In this document: positions 9,657 to 19,131 of the stretch, one piece after another | How positions within the stretch are numbered: position 1 is the stretch's first letter | How the letters are laid out: the number at the start of each line of letters is the position of its first letter | Assembly (NCBI GenBank): GCA_910592005.1 | Contig: CAJVPP010000817.1 | Span: 1-25,866 of the forward strand | Origin: Funneliformis mosseae | Taxonomy: Eukaryota; Glomeromycota; Glomeromycetes; Glomerales; Glomeraceae | DNA length: 25,866 nt | Direction: 5' to 3' | The notes under the pieces: generated by a model | The model's database searches: none | The model's input: only the letters and a program-made list of their open reading frames with translations | What the model was told of the DNA's origin: nothing | Made by a program: the position numbers and the translations under genes

Positions 9657-12413
9657 AGAATCAATTGATAACTGATTTTTGTGAATTTTACTTTAGATCA
9701 TATCATTTTGAATAAGATTTAACATTACAGAGTCTGCAACTGAAGTGTTAATAAAATTTATGAAATTAGTTCTGATAAAAATTAGAGGTGACAAATTTAG
9801 AAAATTTCCAAATTCAATAAACTTAATGAAAAAAAACACTTTGATTAAATAACCGATTTCACCATTTTGTTTCTTATTTCAAATATCATAAGCTGTATCA
9901 AAAACAGGAAGTAGTGAATTTTCAACAGAATAATATGCTAACTGTAATTAAATGTCAACATATAGAATTTCCTAATTTATTAATTTGTAAACACGATTTT
10001 ATAATACTCTATTATCTCAAAAAATCGTATTGGCAAATTAAACTTTAATTTGACCTAATTTAATCTTTCTATTTTCTGGAATTCAACAACAACTCAATTC
10101 TATATATTATCGGCTTAATTTTGAAATTAGCCTGAAATAATAAACAAATTATCAGTATTTTAATAATATTATAACTGATATATATGATAGTGAAGTGTGA
10201 TAAACGTTAAAAGAATCTTCACAAGAAGATTCAGCAAATTTTTTTTAAAATAAAATGGCTAATTTTCATCTTAGATTATTACTAAATCTTGACTAGTTCT
10301 AGCCATATAGTGGTACTATTTATAGCATCAGAGTAATATATACTATTATATGCAATTTGCCTTATGATATCTAATTTAAACATAAAAATTTACTGACTCT
10401 TTATCTTTTATCCAGACTAAGCAAAATCAGTTTACATAAAATAAATCACTATTTAGCACTGATTATAGATGAATTGGAATCACTTTAGGATGGATTTATA
10501 ATAGATAAAACATATAAACATCTTGAAGAAAAGAACATTTAGGCTCTTTTCAATAGAAAGGGAATAAACTACCAAAAAAAATTTTTTTGAGTTAATATTA
10601 AATCTGAACTTATTTTGTTAAAAAAAATAATATTTAGCTTATAAAGTAAAAAAAATTTTTTGGCAGTTTCCTTCCTTTCTATTGCAAAAAGCTCATTTGT
10701 GTAACTTTAATTCTTATTTTATGTGATGTACTGGCTACTAAAAAAATATGTGAATATATTTTGGTCTTAGTATCATATTATAGATGTGAAAAGAAAACAA
10801 ATTATGAAAATCATCAGCATAATTTTACTAGAATAAATAATATCGATGATTGGTTCATTATATGAGATCTAATTAAGTATTATTAAAATGTGTTAGAATA
10901 GAGATGCTACAAATTAGACATTTTACAAAATGATTTGTAAAGCAAAGTGGTATAAGATGGTCTGAATTATTATGTTTGCCATATTTTAACCCTATAAAAT
11001 ATATCACAATTGATTTAATGTATTGCTTATTTTTAGGCATTGCATAATAAATAGTAAAATGAATTTAAATCAATAAAGGGATTTTAATATCAAATTTTCT
11101 GAATAAGATTTAGAAAAAGATGAATAAGTTTTAGATTCCTTTTAATCTAGGTCAAATTCTGGGTAAAATTTATGAAGGAAAAGGATTTTCTAATTTTACA
11201 GTCAATTAGTAGTGAATATTTTTCACTATATATGCCACTGTTATACTTTGGAAATATCTTCCAATTATAGATACAAAGATTCTTACACATTTCGTAAGAA
11301 TTTGTACAATTTTAGTAAGCCAGATTATAGAATCAGATCTATTACATGAGCATATCAAAGACTAATTGAGATAGTGAAGTTGATTAAAAATAATCATAAA
11401 TGTAATAAAATCACGTTAAATCTTTACATTTCTCTCTATTTATATGATTGCTTAAGAGACTATAGTCTGTTATATGCAGTTTTGATGTTTTTCTTTTGAA
11501 CGCATAAATGGAATATTAGGTATTTTTTTTGAGAATTTCTTGAATAAATCAGCTTACTAATTTATGAATAATTTTAGGTTCTTTACTAAATAGTAATAGA
11601 AAAATTGAATCTGAGTTAATGTGTCGATTGATGTTTGATATTCAAATTAACAATATTATAAGTTCTGATAATATTAAGATAAAAGGGCTTAAATTGCTAG
11701 ATAATCAGCCTTCAAATGGTTTTCTTTCAGATACAGACAAATTTTCTTCTAACGAAATTCATTAATTTTGAATTAATTCATGAAATATTAAGAAATCAAA
11801 TTTTACTAGTAGTGAAACATTTCTTAGCAAATTTCTTAAACCATCATTTAATAATATAATTATTTCAAGTGAAATGTTTGATTTGATAGTTGAATACTAT
11901 AATGCGACTTATATCATGTTTGATTTTAAAAAGCTATTCAATAAAGATTCAGAAAATGGTATAATAATTCAGGTCAAAATGAATCAATTTGAAAAATGCT
12001 GAATTAGTTCTAAAATCTTTAGATTATTAATATCTTTACAATATGTAAAAAATTTATATATTTTGACCAAATTTATTATAAATAATAATACAGTCGATTG
12101 TTATCCTAACCAAGTTCAATATTATTTTACATATAAGGTCAATTTGCCATTTAGAAAGGCTGAACATTTTCTAGCATTTGTTTATTAGTATAAACCTGCA
12201 AGTTCATCAAATATGTGGTATTATTTTAGTGAAGAAGAAATATATAATATTAAATTATGAGATACTAGATTTTATCTGAAAAGTTGTGATTGTATAATAT
12301 CAGTTTATTATATTTTAGGTCAATTTGTACTGATTAATTATCAAATTTTAGTCTAGCAAAATGCAAAAGAATATTTAGCTATTAATCCAATTAATAGAAA
12401 ATACCATTTGTAA
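9657..12413 (+). pseudogene. decayed Tnp2-type (CACTA/EnSpm-like) transposase
   Basis: Broken frames follow a very abundant Glomeromycotina transposase family in order. The blocks are LRLLLNLD-stop-F-stop-P (10267-10305, family NLDWFQP), VIYTIICNLPYDI, INHYLALIIDELESL (about 10440-10485), ILCDVLATKKICEYI after the inserted MITE, YYRCEKKTNYENHQHNF, RWSELLCLPYF (10958-10990), YITIDLMYCLFLGIA (11001-11045), IPGKIYEGKGFSNFT, ILTHFVRICTILV (about 11279-11318), FSFERINGILGSLLNSNRKIE (the stretch after 11490, split by non-coding bases), and near the end ILGQFVL and INPINRKYHL with a stop at 12411-12413. The family cuts and joins the DNA of its own element. Dozens of TAA, TAG and TGA codons fall at expected Gln or Trp positions, for example 10294-10296 and 10300-10302. 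It is wholly inactive. The CACTA/Tnp2 label is from memory of the family; a CACTA terminal repeat was not found. Confidence 0.7.
10541..10694. mobile_element. MITE inserted in the Tnp2-type pseudogene (family A, copy 1)
   Basis: Left arm AGGCTCTTTTCAATAGAAAG and right arm CTATTGCAAAAAGCTC are inverted repeats extending about 50 bases inward (CAATAGAAAGG.AA..AACT.CCAAAAAA), around an AT-rich core. ATTT stands on both sides (10537-10540 and 10695-10698) and could be a 4-bp target duplication. Removing the element with one ATTT joins the flanking transposase codons in one frame (N-I-C-V-T-L-I), which shows it is a late insertion. It has no ORF. The transposase superfamily that moved it is not known to me. 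Confidence 0.7.
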
Positions 12414-12479
12414 AAATAAATTAAATGTTTTTAGCATTATTTGGCTGTTAATCCTAAATATCAGTTATATTTCCTTTCA

Positions 12480-12965
12480 AATTTTATTTTATTTTAAAAT
12501 ATTTTAGTCTATTTTTGATATATATCAATCATATGTAAATCAGACATCAATTGGCTATAAAAAAGATAGGTCAAATTTTAATCTATTTTTGACGTATACC
12601 AATAGATGTAATCAGACGTCAATCAGCTATAAATAAAATAGGTTGAATTTTAGCTGATTCTTAGCTGATTTCTAATGTATGCCAATTGGATGTAAATCAC
12701 TATAAATAAGATAGGTTGAATTTTAGCTGATTCTTGGTTAATTTCTAATGTATACCAATTGGATATAAATCAATTATAAAATAGGTCAAATTTTAGCTGA
12801 TTTTTGATATATATCAATTAGATGTAAATTAGATATTAATCGGCTATAAATAAAATAGGTCAAATTTTAGCTAATTTTTAATGTATACTAATCAGCTATA
12901 AATAAGATAGGTCAAATTTTAGCTGATTCTTGGCCGATTTCTAGTGTATGCTAATTATCTAGCCT
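12480..12965. repeat. tandem repeat, unit about 65-75 bp, downstream of the Tnp2-type pseudogene
   Basis: About seven units of the form ATAGGTCAAATTTTAGCTGA, TTTTTGATATATACCAATTG, GATGTAAATCAGACATCAAT, CGGCTATAAATAA repeat in order, with variants lacking the TCAGACATCAAT part. It follows the Tnp2-type stop at 12411 and ends at CTGATTTTTTGATAATTTG (12964-12982), which pairs with CAAATTAGCTAAAAATCAG at 1874-1892 (17 of 19). This is consistent with subterminal repeats at one end of a large element. Confidence 0.7.
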
Positions 12966-12982
12966 GATTTTTTGATAATTTG

Positions 12983-13690
12983 CCAAATTTAGGCTGAATT
13001 TAAGCCAATTTTTTACATGTTCAATTTTTTTAATTTCAATCAATATTTATTAAATACTTATATTTAATTTATATTAGATATAATTTTATTTTAGTTGATT
13101 AATTCTCTTTAATACTTTAATTTAAAAATTAATATTTATCTTTATTTTTTTTTAATTTTTTTATTTAAAAATTAATGTTATTCTTTCTTTATTTATATAT
13201 ATTTTATTTTTTAATATAATTTTAAATTTTTTTTAAAAATATTTATTATAAAAAAAAAAAATAAAAAATTATTTAATAAAAAATTTATATATTTATTAGT
13301 TAATTATTTATATAAAGTAATTATTTTTAAATCTTTAATCAAATTTTTGATATTAAATTTTTTTTTAATAATTTTATTTCTATATCATTTTTTTTATTAT
13401 TTTTTTTTATAATTAAAATTTTTTATATTTATTATTTAAATAAATTATTTATCTATTATTTATTTATTTTTATTATTTCTTTAAATATTAATTATTTCTT
13501 TAAATTATATTTAATTAAATTATTTTTATTTTTATTAATTATTTATTAAATTATTTTTTTAGGTTTTTCTTATTACTTATTAATAAGATTTTCATATTAT
13601 ATCAAATTTTTTTTTTTAATTTATAAAATTTATAATATTAATTTTAAGGAAAAATCTAAGATTAATTACTGGTTATTATTACCTATATAA
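12983..13690. other. extreme AT-rich tract without genes
   Basis: From 13141 to 13560 I count only about a dozen G or C bases in 420, that is roughly 97% A+T, mostly runs of T and A with ATTTATTT-type simple motifs. No coding fragment, RNA gene or repeat unit can be distinguished. A 12-bp palindrome CTTATTAATAAG lies near 13578. Confidence 0.8.
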
Positions 13691-13694
13691 ATTT

Positions 13695-13748
13695 AAATTT
13701 TCAATTTTTGAATTTTAAATTTTGAATTTTGAATTTTGAATTTTTTGA
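13695..13748. repeat. TTTTGAA microsatellite, about six imperfect copies
   Basis: A heptamer TTTTGAA with one- and two-base variants is repeated in tandem (clearest at 13719-13746). No other structure is associated with it. Confidence 0.7.
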
Positions 13749-13749
13749 A

Positions 13750-14460
13750 AATCACATATTTTATTATATGATAAAAATAAACTACTAAAATGACATAATT
13801 CTGAATATCCACCTTATCAATTCTTTTTCTACATTTTTTCTCTCATTTACTTTGTTTATCTCAATATTCTTTTGAAATATACATTTTTAACTTACTTTAC
13901 ATATCCTTTAATTCATATTTTATTATAAACGAACTTGAGCAGATTTTTATTAATAACTTTTCAGAATTTAATATAGATATTTTTTATTTTTGCTTTGAAT
14001 TAGAATATTAATTTAGAGTGAAGTTAGCTTTAGAATAGTTTAGAGTTATGATTAGAATATATAGCTTGTTAAGCATTCTTTTTAAGGTCATTAGATTAGG
14101 ATTAGAATTAGAAACTGTGAAAATATAAAAAATGTGGTAAATTTGACTATTATCAAAAGAACTGTAATAACTAGTATAAAGATTTTATTATATAAGTAGC
14201 ATATAGATTTTATTATAGAAAGTATAATTAAAGAAAATAAAAATTTATTTACCATTATATTTTGTATCAAAAAATTAATATGTTTATAACTAACAATAAG
14301 TAATACAAATTTCACAAGTCACGTGAAATTTGATCTAGTAGTATTTTAACTATATATATAATTATTACATTATATTAACTAATTAAATAACTAGAATGGT
14401 TGTTATAATCACAGTTAAGTTTAGCAATAGCCTAATTTTAAAATATAAAAATATAAAATT
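13750..14460. other. AT-rich stretch without recognisable genes
   Basis: Short simple motifs (TTAGATTAGGATTAGAATTAG near 14090) and a hairpin at 14307-14331 are the only structure seen. The one open frame here (minus strand 14091-14315) is composed almost entirely of Ile, Leu, Phe and Lys codons, as random AT-rich DNA would give. Confidence 0.6.
14307..14331. repeat. hairpin with perfect 9-bp stem, containing TCACGTGA
   Basis: AAATTTCAC (14307-14315) and GTGAAATTT (14323-14331) are exact complements with a 7-base loop. The right side of the loop forms the palindrome TCACGTGA, an E-box core, one of very few CpG sites in this part of the window. Confidence 0.5.
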
Positions 14461-15750
14461 TATTAATTCTTTTTATTATTTATTATTTCTTTATTTTTTA
14501 TTTATTTTAGTAAAGTTTAATTTTTTAATATATATATATATATATTTTTTATATTTATAATTTTTTTTATTTATTCAAAAAAATTATTTTATTTATTTTG
14601 TAAATAATAATATTATTAGTTTTATTTAATATTCCTTTTTTAAAATTTTATTCTTTTATTTTAATATTATAAATTCTTATTTTATTATTTATTTCTAATT
14701 TAATTTTTATGTAATATTATTTTATATATTATTTTATTATTTTATTATTTATTCTATAATCTTTTATTTGATTAATTTTTTTAATTATATTATATATTAA
14801 CTCTTTATCAGATTAATTATTTATTTAAATTTTCTTATTTATTTTTTTTAATATTTAGATATTTTGTAGTAAAAAATAAGAAAGTTACAAAAAAAAAATT
14901 TTTTTCTTTATAGTAAAAAAAGTTTAGATTTAACATTAATTTAAAAAAATATTTTTTTTGAAGTTGTTTTCTTTTATTACAAAGTATTTATATAATCTTT
15001 TAATATTTTTTTTTATAATATTTTTTTATATTTTATTTATTTTTTTGAAATTTATTACATAATATTATAATTGATAATTTCTTAATTTTTACAATAAATC
15101 AATTATTAGATGAGGAAGATTTAAATATCACTAAATTGTAAAGAAATTCAAATTTATTTAACATTTTTATCTAATATTTATATTATATATAAAAATATAT
15201 ATATTATTTATTTATTTTAAATAATATATTACAAAAAAATTTAAAAAAAATCTAGTTTAATTAATTTTAATATAATTATCATATTAATTTATAAAGTAAA
15301 ATTTATTTTTTTTTAATATTTTCTTTCAGTTATAAAGCATTTATATATTATAAGTGTAATTGATTTTATTAAGTATAATGATATTGTATACAATATTTTT
15401 ATTTATTATTTTAATCCTATTTAGTTGCATAATATAGTTAGTTATTGAATAAAATGTTAAAATATTTTGTGATATTCTAACTTTCTTATCTAGTATCTAA
15501 TATTAAAAATTTGATACAAATTTATATTATTTATTATAATACTTTGATAGTTGAATTTATAAATCTTATTTATGATTTACCCTTAATTGAATAGGAATTT
15601 TAGCATATAATTTTCTTTTAGTCAAATGCTATAGGTTATATTAGATACCAATTTATTCTTTGTAATGTAAAATATAATTTTTCTGTTTATGATAATTATT
15701 TGAGTAAAAATAAGCCATAGATCAAACTTTTTGAAAAAAAATCTTATATT
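14461..15750. other. AT desert with only decayed MITE sequence
   Basis: Apart from the MITE copy at 14855-14990 this stretch holds A/T runs, a TATATATA tract near 14530-14545, and no coding fragment. A third possible MITE relative lies near 15229-15345 (TTTATAAAGTAAAATTTATT and TTTTCTTTCAGTTATAAAGC), but low complexity makes that match unreliable. Confidence 0.55.
14855..14990. mobile_element. degenerate second copy of MITE family A, opposite orientation
   Basis: Compared with the reverse complement of 10541-10694, this stretch keeps the order of blocks: ATTTTGTAGTAAAAAATAAG, GTTACAAAAAA, TTTTTTTCTTTATA, then AAGTTTAGATTTAACATTAA, a run of T, GAAGTTGTTTTCTTTTATTA and CAAAG. The core GTTYAGATTTAAYATTAA is shared almost exactly. 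About 25 internal bases are missing. G and C bases of copy 1 are mostly A or T here, so it is older or more heavily mutated. Confidence 0.55.
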
Positions 15751-16129
15751 TAAAGATACAGGTAACGTCAAGGTGGTATTTTTATTTTTTACATATACAG
15801 TATATCCTTTGATTTATTTTTTTTTTTTGCTCATAGAATTTAATTTCTAATTTAATAATTTCGGAATTACATATTATAAATATTAATTAAAACCGAAAAA
15901 TGAAAATTACATTTAAGTTCAGTTATATCAAATTTTGTGATGATCGAGTAAATATTTCACAGCAAGTTTCGGAAAAATTTGCCGTATTTTCTGGTGATAT
16001 ATTCGGAGGATTTGGTGATTAGTAATTCGTGATACGATGATAAAATCACCATTGATTTTGACATCAGATGATGATATAATTTAGATAAGAATTTATTTTT
16101 GTCAATCAAAAAAATATAAAATAAAATAA

Positions 16130-16162
16130 AAAAGGTTGCAAAAGAAATTCAATCAACCTTTT
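16130..16162. repeat. hairpin, perfect 9-bp stem followed by T-rich tract
   Basis: AAAAGGTTG (16130-16138) and CAACCTTTT (16154-16162) are exact complements separated by 15 bases, followed by CTTTTTTTG. It lies about 110 bases before a second hairpin at 16271. Confidence 0.55.
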
Positions 16163-16270
16163 CTTTTTTTGTTTTTTAAAAAAAAAAAATTATTTTTTAC
16201 CCTATCAACATAATTCCCTTTTAGATTATTATTATACTGTTTAAGATTAATATGTATAGATTGAACAAAC

Positions 16271-16295
16271 AAGATCAAAAGAAACTTTTGATCTT
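16271..16295. repeat. hairpin, perfect 11-bp stem with AAA loop
   Basis: AAGATCAAAAG (16271-16281), loop AAA, CTTTTGATCTT (16285-16295), then TTTT. A tight stem with a 3-base loop followed by T resembles an intrinsic terminator, but in a fungal nuclear genome it is not expected to act as one with RNA polymerase II. RNA polymerase III termination at the T run is possible, yet no Pol III gene was recognised upstream. Confidence 0.6.
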
Positions 16296-16749
16296 TTTTA
16301 TCTAAGAAATTAATTTATCTAAATATCTCTCTATAAGATGATAATTTATGTCCTTTTGGCTTGACCGTATAAAGTGGGATTTTTAATAAAAATATGGATC
16401 AAAATAATTCCAAATAAAGACTTTTTATGTTTGCTGCAATTATGTAATAATAAAATGATCTTAACGCATGCATCATTTGATTTATGTTTCTCTCCGATAT
16501 CATCACCAACTTGTGGTCAGATGCAAGTTTTTAACCAAACCGAGTATTTGTATGCATAATAAAGGTAAAATTATTCTCATCTAAGGGTTTTCGCGAAAAA
16601 AAAAAAAAAAAAATTCAAGTATAAAAATCAGAGTATTCTTCCCTAACCGAAGCTTTAATTCAGTTCTAAAAGTATATGACCATAATTTTTTTTTGTATAT
16701 ATATCGAGAAAAAAAAACTTTATAAAAAAAAAAAACCTTTTACTACAAT

Positions 16750-16927
16750 TTATAAACATGCACTGGTTATTGATTCAATGTGTTCAATGTATGTCAAAAT
16801 GTGTAAATATTTTGACAGAGAATGCGACTTTTCTTCAAAAGCCCTCAAAGTCTTCAACGAATGTTCATTTAAGCGATCTAAACTTTCAAGACGCAAAGTT
16901 TGCCAAATATGAAGTGATTTGGTAGAA
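16750..16927 (-). CDS. possible terminal exon of an unrecognised gene
   Basis: On the minus strand a frame without ATG runs from a possible acceptor (ACAAG, AG at 16928-16929) through SLHIWQTLRLESLDRLNEHS and LKTLRAFEEKSHSLSKYLHI to a TAA at 16750-16752. The 59 residues form a regular amphipathic pattern with balanced charge, which AT-rich random sequence seldom gives. The overlapping plus-strand frame is cysteine- and lysine-rich with a poly-Lys run and looks less natural. No upstream exon with a compatible donor and phase was found, so it may be an old gene fragment or chance. Confidence 0.22.
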
Positions 16928-18916
16928 CTTGTATTATATTAAATATATATATACTTTAAACCTTTTACCGAGACCTTTATTTTTTTTTAATTCCATTCTA
17001 AATGTGACACCTTTCTTTTTCAAATTTAAAGCAACAAAACAAAAAAAAGTAAAAAGTAAAATATTCATAAAATAATTAAATTTAATTTTAGGAAAGATCC
17101 AAACTATAATACCATTCATTTCTACCTATCCTACAAATCTCATAATTTACAAGAATATTTTTCGCACGAATTTATATTATTAAAAGAACATATAATATTT
17201 TTTTTGTATTAATTTTATAATTTAAAATTTCTCACTCCTTATTATTTAAATATCCTTCTCCTTTCACGCGTATTTTCCCAAAGTCCTTCGCATCACTTTT
17301 ATGTTTCACAATACGCAGCTTCTTCACCGTCATATATCAAATACGTTCATTTTTACCTTAAAATATGATACAAATTTCTTTATCATTAATTACTATGTAT
17401 ACCTTGTAATAATATAACTTTTTTGTAAATAATAAATAAAAAGTATTTTATTCTATTCTTAGAAAATTGCAAATATAAATACATTGTATTGCATGATAAA
17501 AGTATAACTTGAGATGTAAAGTTACGAGTCTACTAATGGAACAAGTTTCCGGAGACAATGGAGACAATGAAATCATTGTTTTGGCGTTTTAACTAGTTAC
17601 AAAATAGATCCTAGCACATTGATAATTAATAATTATCAACCTAATTCGATTGAATCAAGATAATTTTGGTTCTTTCACTTTTTTCCGTAAGGTCGAAAGG
17701 AAAATGCACAAAGTAGTTTGATTGTTCTCGGAAAATATAAAGTTCAGAATTTTTCATAGGATTAAAAATTACAAAAAAAAAAAAAAAAAAAATTTGAAAT
17801 AGTTAAATCTCCGATATTGCACAGTACCAGAGTGCATGAACGGGATTACGTTGCGATATCATTGGGTTATTCAGGTTTATCTTCATCAAAGTCTCATTCT
17901 CGTTTTTTTTTTTCTTCCTTTTGAATTCGTAAACTTTATTTCATTAGTTCATGCTGAAATCATATTATTTTCACCTAGTTAATGAGATCAAAATTATAAA
18001 AACCATGTCAATTTCGCATGCAATTGCATTAATGTTGATTTTATGCGTCTGTCGACTTCAAACAACCCGACTTTTTGAAAGAAAATCACGAGTTTAGGAT
18101 GATAATCCGCAAACAATTCTCTATATTAGCATATAATTTAAACCTAATATTATTTAGTAAATTCTTTGAGAAACTTGTTTACTTTTCAAAAAAAAAGTGA
18201 AAATAAAAATAAAAATAAAAAATACATACATGTGAATTAGTATTTATGGTAAAGTCATATATACTTTCGGGTTCCTCCTAAATTGAGAAAAATTTTTGTT
18301 TTATATTGTGTGTCAAAGTAATAACGCCTCGAAAGTGCATTTTCCTGCAGCCGTATTGCATGGTCAGGTGATGTTACACGGATTTCAACATAGGAAAATA
18401 TCTCAAAAGATCTTTAAAATCTTTTTTTTTTTTTTCATCACCAACATTTCTAACTTCAAAACAATTTCGTAAATAAAAAATATAGAATATAGCTTTTAAG
18501 GTTAAAACGTTACATACATTCATTACTCGAATAATAAAAGAGCTCAACGGTATTATTTCGTATCCATTCATATTGTTTAATGAAGACCGATTAATACCTA
18601 TTTTCACGTAATGGCCTGTTAATTTCTTCGCTTGATTTAATTTTAATCGAGTTGAAAAGAAAAAAAAAAAAACGGGATTTATGGTTTCGCGTACAATCAT
18701 TGTTCTCCTAAATAAATAAAAAAATTTCATTCAGCCTAAATAAACAATAACTTAGCCACAAAATTAAACCATCTCTCGAATTCGAATTCTTCAACACAAT
18801 ACAAATAAAGTCACAATTATTGTTTGTATAAGAGGAAACAATTTTTTTTTTGTCGCTTACGTTTGTATCACAATAAACGGTCATATTGTGTACTCTTTAC
18901 AGCTCGTCGTAAATCA

Positions 18917-18941
18917 TTATTTATTTATTTATTTATTTATT
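18917..18941. repeat. ATTT microsatellite, six copies
   Basis: Uninterrupted TTTA/ATTT tetranucleotide repeats within intergenic DNA. There is no associated gene. Confidence 0.8.
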
Positions 18942-19035
18942 GTTTGGGAGAAAGTTTCCCAAAAGTCAGCAATTGTTGTTCGAAAATGTTCAAAATAATT
19001 AATTACCTGTGACGTTTATTCCGTCCGTTGTGTCA

Positions 19036-19131
19036 TTGTGACATTGCGACTTTCATGTGATGTTATACATTGTTTGTTGTGACATTGCGATCACGTATCA
19101 CGTCAATGACCGGCAGAAGTTTCGAAACTTC
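19036..19131. repeat. 14-bp direct repeat and 16-bp perfect palindrome
   Basis: TTGTGACATTGCGA occurs at 19036-19049 and again at 19077-19090, 41 bases apart. It is followed by the perfect palindrome GAAGTTTCGAAACTTC at 19116-19131. The segment is relatively GC-rich and CpG-rich (CACGTATCACGTCAATGACCGG). Such clustered symmetrical sites suggest protein binding, but no flanking gene start is identified. Confidence 0.6.

Noticed and set aside
181..12413. Alternative genetic code (TGA read as Trp, TAA/TAG as Gln)
   Set aside because: Stops at both Gln and Trp positions, frameshifts, broken splice sites and lost catalytic residues occur together, and the two host genes in the same window read cleanly with the standard code.
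1874..12982. Subterminal repeats at the two ends being the same family in inverted orientation
   Set aside because: They share vocabulary such as CAGCCTAAA and AGCTGATT, but the unit sequences and periods differ too much to claim homology by eye; only the outermost 19 bases match well.
14091..14315. 74-codon minus-strand ORF of Ile/Leu/Phe
   Set aside because: Composition is that of random AT-rich DNA; the apparent membrane protein is an artefact of T-rich codons.
16374..16559. 61-codon plus-strand ORF
   Set aside because: No family match, no supporting signals, and comparable open frames on the opposite strand.
16676..16912. 78-codon plus-strand ORF
   Set aside because: It begins with a Lys run from poly-A and is Cys-rich; the minus-strand frame over the same bases looks more protein-like.
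16934..17119. 61-codon minus-strand ORF as upstream exon of 16750-16927
   Set aside because: A possible donor GTAAAAGG before the acceptor at 16928 gives a stop in the required phase, so the two could not be joined.
18374..18730. 118-codon minus-strand ORF
   Set aside because: It contains Phe and Lys runs from homopolymer tracts and shows no domain or conserved motif.
18824..19012. 62-codon plus-strand ORF
   Set aside because: It reads through the ATTT microsatellite and has no recognisable content.
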